From: Oceanicaulis sp. BBD 1991-10
GTDB taxonomy: Bacteria; Pseudomonadota; Alphaproteobacteria; Caulobacterales; Maricaulaceae
NCBI GenBank assembly: GCA_001657295.1
Contig: LYSW01000002.1
Location: 37,495 to 101,494, forward strand
DNA: 64,000 bases
Direction of reading: 5' to 3'
Within the stretch, counting starts at the first letter, position 1. Every line of letters starts with the position of its first letter. This document shows positions 1-8,393 of the stretch, piece by piece. The position numbers were made by a program, and so were the translations under genes. The notes under the pieces were generated by a model. The model was given only the letters and a program-made list of their open reading frames with translations, made no database searches and was not told the DNA's origin.

Positions 1-339
1 TTGTTCGCCAGCGCTTCGACACTGATCTGCTGCGCCTTGCCGGCGCTGCTGGTCACGATCGGGGCGGGCGCGGTGATGGCGGGGCTCGCCTCTAATGTGC
101 CGGGACTGGTCTTCCTGTCCCAGCATAAGGCGTGGGTCTTCGCCATATCGGCTCTCTTGCTGTCAGCGGCCTGGTATGCTCGCTGGGCGACGCGCAATGC
201 GCCGTGCCCGGCGGATCCCGCCAAGGCCAAAGCCTGCAGCCGGATGCGCGCTTTCGGGGGCGTGACCCTGTGGATTGCGACCCTCCTATTGGCGGTCGGG
301 GCGTTCTTCGCCTTTCTCGCGGCGGATCTTCTGCTGTAG
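1..339 (+). CDS. MerT-like small membrane protein (5' end probably cut by window)
   Basis: The frame is open from the first base, so the TTG at position 1 may be internal and the true start may lie outside. The 112 residues seen contain three hydrophobic stretches (about 4-30, 42-58 and 87-110). A CC pair sits near the start of the first one, followed by a proline and a glycine-rich run, which resembles MerT/MerC-type inner-membrane metal transporters. No second cysteine pair typical of full MerT is visible; later cysteines sit near residues 69 and 79 in a hydrophilic loop. Inferred role: a small inner-membrane protein, possibly metal related. The stop is followed directly by a strong intrinsic terminator. 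Family assignment is tentative. Confidence 0.5.
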   Translation: MFASASTLICCALPALLVTIGAGAVMAGLASNVPGLVFLSQHKAWVFAISALLLSAAWYARWATRNAPCPADPAKAKACSRMRAFGGVTLWIATLLLAVGAFFAFLAADLLL

Positions 340-345
340 CCATCG

Positions 346-396
346 CGCCTGACGGGTGTAGGGTCTTCCCATGCACCCGTCAGGCGTTTTTCTTTT
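346..396 (+). terminator. Intrinsic terminator overlapping the next gene's start
   Basis: A perfect 13-bp inverted repeat (CGCCTGACGGGTG at 346-358 with its complement at 374-386) is followed by TTTTTCTTTT (387-396). It lies just after the stop of the MerT-like gene. The 3' arm contains codons 2-6 of the next gene, whose ATG is at 371, so the terminator is embedded in a signal-peptide coding region. Confidence 0.9.
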
Positions 397-1162
397 CAGC
401 TCGGTGATCCTGCTCGCGGCCTGCGGTCCGGGGCCGTCCACCCAAATGGCGGCCGTCGAGCAAATCCGCTTGGCGCATTCCATCACCATCCTTGACGATG
501 AGGGGCAGGCGCAAATCCTGCTGCTGGCGGGCGTGACGGGGCCGGATCGTGACGCTGCGCCAGACGCGGCGCGGCGCGCGCGGGCGGCTTTGGAAGAGCG
601 GACAGGGGCCATGTCCTTGTCTCATAGCCGCGCGGGCGATCCGGACCGTTATGACCGCCTCCCGTCTGTCGTCCGCACGCCGGACGGCGGCGATCTCGCA
701 GAAAGCCTGGTGCAGGCCGGCTGGCTGATGGTCTGGCCGCGCTTGGGGCAGGAGATCGACTTTGACGCGCTCTATGCCGCCGAAACCCGAGCCCGCGCTG
801 CGAACGCCGGCGCCTGGGGGGAGGGGGCGTTTGCGGTGCGCGATCCCGACCCCAATCGCCTCGCCCAGCATCTAGATTCCGCTCAAATCATTGAGGGCCG
901 GGTGATCTCCACCGGCGCGGCGCGAGACGGGCGCGTCTTCCTAAATTTCGGGATTGACTGGCGCACCGATTTCACAGCCGTCGCCGACGAGGACGCTGCG
1001 GAGCGCTTTGCCGCCAACGGCACTGACTTGCAGAGTTTGGACGGCGCCGTGATCCGCGTGCGCGGCTGGCTGTTCGAGCTGAACGGTCCAACGATTGCGC
1101 TGGATCATCCGGCGCAGATTGAGCTGGTGGACGCCCCCCAGGCGCGAGAGCGTCCCCGCTAA
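371..1162 (+). CDS. Staphylococcal-nuclease-like lipoprotein
   Basis: A 263-residue protein. Residues 1-18 form a short signal peptide ending in a lipobox (LLAAC, Cys18), so it is probably an outer-membrane or periplasmic lipoprotein. Residues about 30-155 look like a thermonuclease (SNase/TNase) fold, with the late part of that domain (LVQAGW... then an alanine/arginine-rich helix ending GAWGE) easiest to recognise. The C-terminal part (about 165-255) looks like a beta-rich OB-like domain. The catalytic Arg/Glu set of active nucleases is not clearly present, so nuclease activity is uncertain. The start at 371 is the only one that gives a signal peptide, although it lies inside the upstream terminator hairpin. 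It converges on rpoH. Confidence 0.7.
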   Translation: MHPSGVFLFSSVILLAACGPGPSTQMAAVEQIRLAHSITILDDEGQAQILLLAGVTGPDRDAAPDAARRARAALEERTGAMSLSHSRAGDPDRYDRLPSVVRTPDGGDLAESLVQAGWLMVWPRLGQEIDFDALYAAETRARAANAGAWGEGAFAVRDPDPNRLAQHLDSAQIIEGRVISTGAARDGRVFLNFGIDWRTDFTAVADEDAAERFAANGTDLQSLDGAVIRVRGWLFELNGPTIALDHPAQIELVDAPQARERPR

Positions 1163-1193
1163 GCCGGGCCTGGTCTGGCTGCAAAGACCGCGG

Positions 1194-2081
1194 TCAGATC
1201 GCCGGGATCAGGCCGGCTTCTTCCGGGTCGCCGACGGTTTCAGTCAGCGCCTTTTTCAGCTTGTTCAGCGCCTGGTGCTCGATCTGGCGCACGCGCTCCT
1301 TGGAGATGCCCAGCCGCACGCCCAGCTTCTCCAGCGTGACGCTGTCCTCGCGCAGGCGCCGCTCGCGGATGATCAGCTGTTCGCGCTCGGTCAGGCGCTC
1401 CATGGCTTCGCCCAGCCACTGCGAGCGCTTGTTGGTGTCGCGCTTATCCATGGCATTGGCTTCCGGATCGGGACGCTCGTCGGCCAGCAAGTCCTGCCAC
1501 TCCCCGTCGCCATCTTCGGTGAAGGGCGCGTTGAGCGAGCGGTCGACCGCGGCCAGGCGCGCGGCCATCTGGTCGACATCATCTTCGCCGACGCGCAGGG
1601 CCTGGGCCACATAAGCGCGGTTTTCCGGCGTCAGCGCGCCCGATCCGACATCCTTGATCAGCGCGCGCAGGCGGCGAAGATTGAAGAAGAGCGATTTCTG
1701 CGCGGCCGTCGTGCCGGTGCGAACGATCGACCAATTGCGCAACACATAGTCCTGGATGGAGGAGCGAATCCACCAGCTGGCGTATGTGGAGAAGCGCACG
1801 CCGCGTTCCGGTTCGAAGCGCGCGGCGGCCTGCATCAGACCGATATTGCCTTCCGAGACCAGGTCCGGAAACGGCAGGCCGTAATGGCGAAACTTCGCGG
1901 CGACGGCGACCACCAGACGCATATAGGCGGTCGTCAACTTGTGCAGAGCCCGCTCGTCGCCCTTGTCCCGCCAGGCCGTGGCCAGATCCAGCTCCTCCTC
2001 GCGCTCGAGCAGCGGCGCCTCCATGGCGCGCTTGAGAAAACGGCGGTCGGGATCGGCGGAACGGGTAGGGCTCGTCGGCAT
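1194..2081 (-). CDS. rpoH: RNA polymerase heat-shock sigma factor (sigma-32)
   Basis: 295 residues, the usual RpoH length. Region 2 is clear (DLVSEGNIGLMQAA, then FSTYASWWIR at about 97-106). The RpoH box QKSLFFNLRR follows at about 128-137 and separates heat-shock sigmas from RpoD. Region 4 with a helix-turn-helix (LGISKERVRQIE) is near the C-terminus. It directs core polymerase to heat-shock and protein-quality-control promoters. The ATG at 2081 has AGGAG about nine bases upstream. It is transcribed alone, convergent with the nuclease-like lipoprotein and downstream of carD, from which it is separated by a terminator. Alphaproteobacteria often carry several rpoH copies; which paralogue this is cannot be told here. 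Confidence 0.95.
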   Translation of the reverse strand: MPTSPTRSADPDRRFLKRAMEAPLLEREEELDLATAWRDKGDERALHKLTTAYMRLVVAVAAKFRHYGLPFPDLVSEGNIGLMQAAARFEPERGVRFSTYASWWIRSSIQDYVLRNWSIVRTGTTAAQKSLFFNLRRLRALIKDVGSGALTPENRAYVAQALRVGEDDVDQMAARLAAVDRSLNAPFTEDGDGEWQDLLADERPDPEANAMDKRDTNKRSQWLGEAMERLTEREQLIIRERRLREDSVTLEKLGVRLGISKERVRQIEHQALNKLKKALTETVGDPEEAGLIPAI

Positions 2082-2190
2082 GTCGGTCGGCTCCTGCGTT
2101 CAGGGTGTGCTCTGAATTTGTCCTGACTAATTACGTTCACCGCGCCGCTTCGGTTCACCTTTGCGACGCTTTTTTTGCAGGAGCGCGCCA

Positions 2191-2230
2191 TGCAAAACGC
2201 CCCGCCGGGAAATTCCCAGCGGGGCGCTTG
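2191..2230 (-). terminator. Intrinsic terminator downstream of carD
   Basis: The 8-bp stem CGCCCCGC (2219-2226 read on the minus strand, pairing with 2198-2205) is extended by an inner GGGAA/TTCCC stem. A T-run follows on the minus strand (A-run at 2194-2197). It lies about 35 bases after the carD stop codon and insulates rpoH from carD. Confidence 0.8.
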
Positions 2231-2263
2231 GACTTAGCGGCTTTCGCCAGATTTGAAAAAGGC

Positions 2264-2782
2264 TTAGGCGGCCTTCTTCGTCAGGGTCTTGGTGAGCATC
2301 TCCAGCGCCTTGTCGCGGTCGAGCTTCTCGACGGCGGCGACTTCGCGGACCATGCGGTCCAGCGCGCTTTCATAGAGCTGACGCTCGGAATAGCTGGGCT
2401 CAGGCTGATCTTCCTGGCGATGCAGATCCCGCACGACCTCGGCGATAGAGATCAGATCGCCGGAATTGATTTTCGCTTCATATTCCTGGGCCCGGCGGCT
2501 CCACATGGTGCGCTTGATTTTCGGCTTGCCCTTCAGGGTGTTCACGGCGTCTTTGAGAACCTTGTCATTCGCCAACGCCCGCATGCCCGCCGACGTCGCC
2601 TTTGCGGTCGGCACGCGCAGGGTCATTTTGTCCTGCTCAAAGGACACCACATAAACCTCGATATCGAAACCGGCGACGGTTTCCTTTTCGACACCGGTCA
2701 CGCGCCCAACGCCGTGAGCCGGATAGACGATGTGGTCGCCCTTTTTGAAGTTCTTGTTGTCGTTGGCGGTTTTCTTGGTCAT
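2264..2782 (-). CDS. carD: CarD/CdnL-family RNA polymerase-binding regulator
   Basis: 172 residues from the ATG at 2782, which is preceded by GAGAGGG; an upstream in-frame extension is rich in Arg/Ala and probably not translated. The N-terminal RNA-polymerase-interacting (Tudor-like) domain starts with KKGDHIVYPAHGVG (about 12-25). The C-terminal half is helical and basic (residues about 75-165), matching the DNA-binding domain of CarD/CdnL. These proteins bind the beta subunit and stabilise open complexes at rRNA and housekeeping promoters. It is monocistronic, with a terminator close behind and a long AT-richer leader region in front. Confidence 0.9.
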   Translation of the reverse strand: MTKKTANDNKNFKKGDHIVYPAHGVGRVTGVEKETVAGFDIEVYVVSFEQDKMTLRVPTAKATSAGMRALANDKVLKDAVNTLKGKPKIKRTMWSRRAQEYEAKINSGDLISIAEVVRDLHRQEDQPEPSYSERQLYESALDRMVREVAAVEKLDRDKALEMLTKTLTKKAA

Positions 2783-3102
2783 GGAAGCCCTCTCATCCAA
2801 TGCGCCCGCCGCTGGCCAGGCCAGGGTGCGAGCGCGGCGTCGATGCGCAAATCGGGGTGTGGCGGCACGCAAAAAGCACGCAAAGCACTGCGACCGGTCT
2901 GGTGAAAGGCCGATCAGAGTCCAAGTGCAAAACGAGCTAGATCAAGGCCGAGGCAATTCCCAAACGCGAACGACTTACGCTATCCGAAGACAGACAACCT
3001 ATCATAAAAACTGCATAAATGCAATTTGCTGCAATTGCGAAACCCGTCCGCCTCCGGAAAAGGGTCAATATTCCATTAACCGGTTGAAGCGGCGAAGAAA
3101 TT
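2783..3102. other. 320-bp intergenic region upstream of carD
   Basis: No convincing gene. The part from about 2930 to 3080 is clearly more AT-rich than the surroundings and probably holds the carD promoter on the minus strand. Two small inverted repeats are visible: GCATAAATGC at 3013-3022 and GCAATT...AATTGC at 3021-3038. Their role is unknown. Confidence 0.5.
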
Positions 3103-3441
3103 TTACGCGGCGGGCGGCTTGGGCGAGAAATATTTCTCCAGCTTGCCCTTTTCGGTCTCGAATTGTTCAGCGTCCGCGGGCGGGTCTTTCTTGATCGTGA
3201 TGTTGGGCCATTCCGCCGCGTATTTGGAATTCAGCGCCAGCCACTTGCCGTCGGAGTCGTCTTCGGTGTCCGGCACGATGGCCTCGACCGGACATTCCGG
3301 TTCGCAAACGCCGCAATCGATGCATTCGTCGGGATGAATGACGAGCATGTTCTCGCCTTCATAAAAGCAATCGACCGGACAGACTTCGACACAGTCGGTG
3401 AATTTGCAGCGAATGCAGGCGTCGGTGACGATATAGGTCAT
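3103..3441 (-). CDS. fdxA: Seven-iron ferredoxin (FdxA type)
   Basis: 112 residues, typical of FdxA. The N-terminal half carries two cysteine clusters: [17 protein letters not shown] at about 9-25 and [12 protein letters not shown] at about 40-51. In this family they bind one 3Fe-4S and one 4Fe-4S cluster. The C-terminal tail (about 60-112) is hydrophilic and includes the conserved LNxxYAxxWPNI segment. It is a soluble electron carrier in the cytoplasm. It lies in a block (helicase, S4 protein, TerB-like, ferredoxin, CarD) that I recall as a common gene order in Caulobacterales relatives. Start ATG at 3441. Confidence 0.93.
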   Translation of the reverse strand: MTYIVTDACIRCKFTDCVEVCPVDCFYEGENMLVIHPDECIDCGVCEPECPVEAIVPDTEDDSDGKWLALNSKYAAEWPNITIKKDPPADAEQFETEKGKLEKYFSPKPPAA

Positions 3442-3502
3442 CGTGAAGGCGGCTCATCAATCAGGGAAGTCATGCCGGATTTGGCGTTCCGGCGCGGTTT
3501 TG

Positions 3503-3955
3503 TCAACGGGCCTCAACGTCGCGCTCGGCCGCCTGGCGGGCTTCGGCGCGTTCCCGGTCGCTCAGCGCCAGGAGCGGCGCCAGGCGCCGGAGCAGCATGT
3601 CCTCATGGGCGTCGCGCTCGCCATCGGCCAGCGCCACCTTCCAGAGGTCCGTCATGATCTGCACGCGCCGGTCATGATCGAGCATTTTCACGACCCTGGT
3701 GAAGCGGTGGTGGTCGACGGCCTGGTCGGCCAGGTCTTCGGCCTTTTGCAGAATGGCGTCGGCCTCGGCGCGTTCCAGATTGAAGCTGGTGACGAGGACA
3801 TTGAGAATCTCGTCGTGCTCGACATTGGCGTAGACGCCGTCGGACATGGCCGCCTCCACCATCAACACCGCGGCCGCGAGCTCGGCGGTGATCTCGGCGT
3901 TTGCGCCGGCCGCCTCTTCGGTTCCGGAAAACAGGGCTTTAAGCGCCTTGATCAT
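3503..3955 (-). CDS. TerB-family protein
   Basis: 150 residues, almost entirely helical and acidic, matching the TerB/DjlA-like fold: an N-terminal helix, then AAAVLMVEAAMSDGVYANVEHDEI (TerB-type acidic loop after the AMSDG turn, about 27-50), then a second acidic helix pair ending LWKVALADGERDAHEDMLLRRLA. In TerB the acidic loops are thought to bind metal. The true role in this lineage is unknown despite the historical tellurite-resistance name. It is just downstream of the S4-domain gene on the same strand, probably in one transcript with the helicase. Confidence 0.75.
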   Translation of the reverse strand: MIKALKALFSGTEEAAGANAEITAELAAAVLMVEAAMSDGVYANVEHDEILNVLVTSFNLERAEADAILQKAEDLADQAVDHHRFTRVVKMLDHDRRVQIMTDLWKVALADGERDAHEDMLLRRLAPLLALSDRERAEARQAAERDVEAR

Positions 3956-3967
3956 GGTCGGCCTTTC

Positions 3968-4258
3968 CTAGCGGCTGTCCTGAGCCTCGAGCTGGTAGAG
4001 CGCCTGGGCCTCGCTCGCCGGTCCGCGGCGATGTCCAAGGCCCAGGACATGAAGATGTATCAGACGGCCCGATCGCACATAGATCAAGCGGTCGCCGGGG
4101 CGAACCAGGCCGGAGGGTTTTTTGAGTTTCTCCGCGCGCCCGCCCGGCCGCTCAATGCGCAGCTTGCCGGCGTCGACGAATTGCGCCGCCAGCGCGCGCG
4201 ATTTGAACAGGCGGGCTCTGAACAGCCAGACGTCACAGCGTTGCGCGTCGTCGCTCAT
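3968..4258 (-). CDS. S4-domain RNA-binding protein (Hsp15-like)
   Basis: 96 residues. An S4 RNA-binding domain covers about residues 8-60, with the typical basic start (CDVWLFRARLFKSRALA) and the VRPGDRLIYV turn. Hsp15 (HslR) proteins of this size bind free 50S subunits carrying nascent chains after heat shock; that role is by family only. The ATG at 4258 overlaps the end of the helicase gene (stop at 4255-4257), so translation is probably coupled. Confidence 0.85.
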   Translation of the reverse strand: MSDDAQRCDVWLFRARLFKSRALAAQFVDAGKLRIERPGGRAEKLKKPSGLVRPGDRLIYVRSGRLIHLHVLGLGHRRGPASEAQALYQLEAQDSR

Positions 4259-6873
4259 GAGGCGGCCTTCGGCGGGGGCTTGCGCGCCGGTCGCCGGCGT
4301 TTGCCGGGCTTGGCGCGGGCGCGCTTGCGCTCCGGCGGCGTCCGCAGCTCGGCCAGCACGGCGAACGGGGAGGCCGGGTCCGCCGGAGCGGGGGTTTCAG
4401 TCGGCGCCGGCGGCTTCAAGGCCCGTGAGCGGCCGCCCCATAATTCCGGCGCTGCGCCATCGCTCCCGTCGGTTGCGGCTTTCTGCAGGCGCCGATAGCC
4501 CAGCGCCTTGAGCACCAGCCGCAATTCGTCGTTCGAGCAGCCCAGAAGACTGCACATGGCCGGGCCCGGCTCAAATCGTCCCTTGCCGTGAACCGCCCGG
4601 TTTTCGCGGATCAGATCGGCAAGGCGCTCAAGCATGTCGAGCCGGACCGCGCGCGGGCCGCAGCGTTGATAGCCGGAGGCGGCGTAATCCGCTTCGCTTC
4701 GTCCCGGCTCCACCGGCAGGCTGGTCAGACCGGCCTCCGGCATCAGGGCTTCGCCTGCGTCGCCCCGCTGGACCGCACGCAGGAGGGCGTTCAATCGCGC
4801 CGCGCGCGGCTTGAGGAGCGCCGGCAGGAACACCGCGTGCTCGCCGATCTGGACGCCGGCGCGTCTGAGCTGGCGGCGCTCCTGGGTGGACAGATTGGCC
4901 AGGTCGGCGGCCAGCGCGCGCCGCGGCGCGGCGCCCGAGCTTTCCACCAGGCGGTAGGCGACGCCGCGGGCCAGGCCGCTCAGCGCCTGTCCGGCGCTCA
5001 GCGCTTCAGACAGGGCGAGGAGCGGTTTCAGCGCGTCCTGCGCCTCCTCGCGGGCGTGGCGTTCCAGCCGGCGTTCGGCGCGCGCCACCGCCTCCGGCGC
5101 GCCCAGCTCTCCGCCCAGCAGCTCCACGGCGGGCGTGAAGGCGTCGTCGGACGCGCGCAGCCGGGCGACCGGTTCGCCGCGCCAGTGAAGCGCGCCGTCA
5201 TCGGCGAGCGTCAATTCCTTGTCCTCGGCGGCGGCGAGCGCGCCAAGGCGGCGATTCACCTCCGGACGGACCGCTTTGAGCGCGGCATTGGCGACCGCGC
5301 GGCGGGCCAGAGGACCGCCTTCGCGCACGGCTTCAAAGCGCAGGCCATGGAGCCGGCCGACATGATGGCCCTCGACCACGACGTCGCCTGCGGCGTCAAT
5401 GCCGGCGACCAGATCGGTCTTCTCGCGAAGGCCGCGCATCAAAGCGCTCGTGCGCCGGTCGATGAACCGGGCGGTCAGGCGCTCGTGAAGGGCGTCCGAC
5501 AGGCTGTCCTCGACCTGGCGGGTACGGTCCCGCCAATAGGCGGGGTCGCGCGTCCAGTCGCTGCGGTGGGCGGCGTAGGCCCAGGTGCGCACATGGGTCA
5601 GGCGCTGGGACAGGGTGTCGACGTCGCCCGTGGTTTTCGCCAGCCGGTCCAGCTGCGCCTCAAGCCAGCTGTCGGGCAGATAGCCTGTCTTCCCGGTCAG
5701 GTGCCCGAACAGCGTTTTGACCAGGCGCGCGTGCTCGTCGAGCGAAACCTTGCGGAAGTCCGGCGTGCGGCAGACATCCCAAAGTCGGGCGAGCCCGGCG
5801 CGGCTGGCCGCCTTGTCGCGCACTTCGGGGTCCTTGGCGGCGAGGTCGAGGACTTCCTCGTCCACCGCGAAGCGGACCCGCTCCAGCATCGGATTGGGCG
5901 CGGGCTGATTGAGGCTTTCGCGAAGCGTTTGAAGACTGGAGAGGTCCAGATCGGCGTTGCGCCAGGTCAGCCGGGTGATGGCGTCAAACCGGTGATTCTC
6001 CACCCGCTCGACGATTTCCGCCTCCAGAGGGCGCGCGTCGGCGGTCTCTCCGAAGGTGCCATCGGAGCGAAATCGCCCTGCGCGCCCGGCGATCTGGCCG
6101 ATCTCATGCGGAAACAGCCGGCGCCGCTTACGGCCGTCGAATTTGGAGAAGCTGGCGAAAGCGACATGGTCGACATCCATGTTCAAGCCCATGCCGATCG
6201 CATCGGTGGCGATCAGGAAGTCAGCCTCGCCGGACTGGTAGAGCTCCACCTGCGCATTGCGCGTGCGCGGGCTCAAGGCGCCCATGACCACCGCCGCGCC
6301 GCCGCGCTGGCGGCGCACCAGTTCGGCCATGGCGTAGACATCGTCCGCGCTGAACGCGACCACGGCGGAGCGTCTGGGCAGCTTGGTGAGCTTTTTGGCG
6401 CCGGCATAGCTTAATGTGGAGAAGCGCTCGCGCTCGACGATCTCCACATCCGGGATCAGGCGCCGGATCAGCCCGCCCATGGTGGAGGCGCCCATGAACA
6501 TCGTCTCTTCGGTCCCGCGCGCGTGGAGCAGGCGGTCGGTGAAGATGTGGCCGCGTTCCGGATCTGCGCAGAGCTGGATCTCATCGACCCCCAGAAAAGC
6601 CGGCCGCATGTCCATCGGCATGGCCTCGACCGTGCACAGGAAATAGCGCGCGGTGGGCGGAACGATCTTTTCCTCCCCGGTGATCAGAGCGGTCAAAGCC
6701 TCGCCCTTCACCTTCACCACCCGGTCGTAGAGCTCGCGCGCCAGAAGGCGCAGAGGCAGCCCCATGACGCCGGAGGCGCGCCCCATCATGCGGTCCAGGG
6801 CGAGATGCGTCTTGCCGGTATTGGTGGGGCCGAGCACCGCCGTAACGGCGCTGTCGGCCGCAGCGCGGGCCAT
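4255..6873 (-). CDS. Suv3-like superfamily 2 RNA helicase
   Basis: 872 residues. The N-terminal ATPase half has Walker A GPTNTGKT (about 15-22), a DEIQ box (about 97-100), GAST and the motif VI QIAGRAGR (about 270). This is the signature of the Suv3 family, known in mitochondria as the degradosome helicase and widespread in alphaproteobacteria. The C-terminal third is lysine/arginine and proline rich and ends in a basic tail (from about 835), probably for RNA contact. It is transcribed toward the S4-domain gene with a stop/start overlap, which suggests a shared RNA-related role. The bacterial function is poorly defined. Confidence 0.9.
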   Translation of the reverse strand: MARAAADSAVTAVLGPTNTGKTHLALDRMMGRASGVMGLPLRLLARELYDRVVKVKGEALTALITGEEKIVPPTARYFLCTVEAMPMDMRPAFLGVDEIQLCADPERGHIFTDRLLHARGTEETMFMGASTMGGLIRRLIPDVEIVERERFSTLSYAGAKKLTKLPRRSAVVAFSADDVYAMAELVRRQRGGAAVVMGALSPRTRNAQVELYQSGEADFLIATDAIGMGLNMDVDHVAFASFSKFDGRKRRRLFPHEIGQIAGRAGRFRSDGTFGETADARPLEAEIVERVENHRFDAITRLTWRNADLDLSSLQTLRESLNQPAPNPMLERVRFAVDEEVLDLAAKDPEVRDKAASRAGLARLWDVCRTPDFRKVSLDEHARLVKTLFGHLTGKTGYLPDSWLEAQLDRLAKTTGDVDTLSQRLTHVRTWAYAAHRSDWTRDPAYWRDRTRQVEDSLSDALHERLTARFIDRRTSALMRGLREKTDLVAGIDAAGDVVVEGHHVGRLHGLRFEAVREGGPLARRAVANAALKAVRPEVNRRLGALAAAEDKELTLADDGALHWRGEPVARLRASDDAFTPAVELLGGELGAPEAVARAERRLERHAREEAQDALKPLLALSEALSAGQALSGLARGVAYRLVESSGAAPRRALAADLANLSTQERRQLRRAGVQIGEHAVFLPALLKPRAARLNALLRAVQRGDAGEALMPEAGLTSLPVEPGRSEADYAASGYQRCGPRAVRLDMLERLADLIRENRAVHGKGRFEPGPAMCSLLGCSNDELRLVLKALGYRRLQKAATDGSDGAAPELWGGRSRALKPPAPTETPAPADPASPFAVLAELRTPPERKRARAKPGKRRRPARKPPPKAAS

Positions 6874-6949
6874 GACCGCCTCCTCAAGATCACTTAAGCG
6901 AGCATTTAGGCCTGAGTCGGCGCTGTTTTAAGGGCCGCCGCTCCGGCGA

Positions 6950-7768
6950 TCACTCGACTCGCAAATGATTGACCTGGGTCGCCTGGATATTGATCGAGCC
7001 GATCTGAGTGGCCGCGCGAAACCGCACCGGCACATGCACGCCGTCGATCGGCGCGAGCCAGATCGTCACCGGGCGCCGCGTTTCTTCTTCACTGGGCCGG
7101 TCGCCTTCGTCATAGCCGCTGATCGGCTCCAGGAAGGCCTGGCAGCGCAGCGCGTCGCCGCGAAAGGCGCGGGTGCGCACCGCATCCTGGCCGACATTCA
7201 CAAAGCGCAGATCATAGCGCGCCTTGCCGTCGAAGACCGGCAGGCGGCCCTGACAGGTCTGACCGTCTTCCTCAAAATTCAGCGCAAGGACGACATTCAG
7301 CAGGACCGTGATCGGATCGAGCGCGCCTTGGCGTTCTTCATCGGTCGCCGGCGGCTCGCCCATGGAGCCGAAGGGCGGGTTCACATCCGGGGTCGCCAGA
7401 CCTTCGCGGAAATCGATGCCCACGACCCGGCCCTTATTGCTGGCGAAATTCGTATGCTCGTAACGCCAGGGCTCAAGCCCCTGGCCGTTCACATAGCCCA
7501 CCGTGGTGGCCTGAATGTCGGTGTCGTCGAACCAGCGCAGCAGGCCCGCGCTGCGAAAGCTTGCGGCGGCGGAGTAATCTTGCGCGCCGATGCGGGCGTT
7601 GACGCTGATATTCGCGACATTCAGAAAATAGACCGATCCGATATATTCCACATACAGCTGGCTGGCGGCCGTGACGACGGGCGAAGCGCCGTCATCATCA
7701 GCGGCGGCGGCGCTGGTGTAGCTGACCAGCGGCAAGAGCGCGAAAAGGGCGAAACGGGCGAAGCGCAT
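6950..7768 (-). CDS. Secreted DUF3108-like protein
   Basis: 272 residues from the ATG at 7768, chosen because it begins a clean signal peptide (about 1-22, ending AAAADD) and has AGGA nine bases upstream; a longer in-frame extension lacks signal-like character. The mature part is beta-rich with a pattern typical of periplasmic DUF3108 proteins: an N-terminal YxVYLxxLxxA-like strand region, a middle DPITVLLN segment (about 173-180), and a C-terminal PVRF strand. Two cysteines (about 195 and 222) could form a disulfide. Function unknown; probably cell-envelope. It stands alone between the helicase and rpmB. Confidence 0.65.
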   Translation of the reverse strand: MRFARFALFALLPLVSYTSAAAADDDGASPVVTAASQLYVEYIGSVYFLNVANISVNARIGAQDYSAAASFRSAGLLRWFDDTDIQATTVGYVNGQGLEPWRYEHTNFASNKGRVVGIDFREGLATPDVNPPFGSMGEPPATDEERQGALDPITVLLNVVLALNFEEDGQTCQGRLPVFDGKARYDLRFVNVGQDAVRTRAFRGDALRCQAFLEPISGYDEGDRPSEEETRRPVTIWLAPIDGVHVPVRFRAATQIGSINIQATQVNHLRVE

Positions 7769-7995
7769 GGGCGAGATTCCTGCTCGGTCGGGCCAGATAT
7801 GTAAGCCCCCCGCGGCTGTCTGCAAGATGAACGCCAGGCGTCCTCCCGGCAAGCGCTGCGCTGCACCAGGCGGCCCGGCGAACGCCCAGACGGCTTGACG
7901 CGGCAAGTCCGCTCCGGTAATTCGCCCGCTCTTGCGCTGCGGGGCACCGGCTTTCGCAGACGCATCCGTATTAGAAAAAGCTTAAGGTGGAAGCC

Positions 7996-8283
7996 ATGTC
8001 GCGCCGCTGCGAATTGACGGGAACCGGTCCGGTTGCGGGCAATAACGTGTCCCACGCCAACAACAAGACCAAGCGCCGCTTCCTGCCCAATCTGTGCCAG
8101 GTCACGCTGGCGTCGGAAACCCTGGGCCGCTCCTTCCGGCTGCGGATCGCGGCCAAGGCGTTGCGCAGCGTGGATCACACCGGCGGGCTGGACCAGTTCC
8201 TGCTCAAGGCCCGGGACGGCGATCTGTCGGCCAACGCGCTGAAGATCAAGCGCGAGATCAAGAAGGCCCAATCCGCCGCCTGA
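7996..8283 (+). CDS. rpmB: 50S ribosomal protein L28
   Basis: 95 residues. It begins [20 protein letters not shown], the L28 signature, followed by the [12 protein letters not shown] segment. It is a component of the large ribosomal subunit. The ATG at 7996 is preceded by AAGGTGG; a GTG nine bases earlier falls inside that ribosome binding site and is rejected. The length (95) matches alphaproteobacterial L28, longer than the ~78 of enterobacteria. It is monocistronic with a strong terminator 28 bases after the stop. Confidence 0.97.
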   Translation: MSRRCELTGTGPVAGNNVSHANNKTKRRFLPNLCQVTLASETLGRSFRLRIAAKALRSVDHTGGLDQFLLKARDGDLSANALKIKREIKKAQSAA

Positions 8284-8311
8284 TCGCGCGCCGGCCTTTG
8301 CGAGCTGTTAC

Positions 8312-8346
8312 AACACCCGCCGGTATCCGGCGGGTGTTTTGTTTTG
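8312..8346 (+). terminator. Intrinsic terminator of rpmB
   Basis: The 10-bp perfect stem CACCCGCCGG (8314-8323) pairs with CCGGCGGGTG (8327-8336) across a TAT loop and is followed by TTTTGTTTTG. Confidence 0.95.
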
Positions 8347-8393
8347 CGGCCCCCGCCGGGCCGCCCGGTCAGTCCTTCTGCTGAATCCGGCGA

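Noticed and set aside
4588..6414. Open frame of 608 codons on the plus strand
   Set aside because: Lies wholly antisense to the Suv3 helicase, which has clear motifs; a GC-rich antisense shadow.
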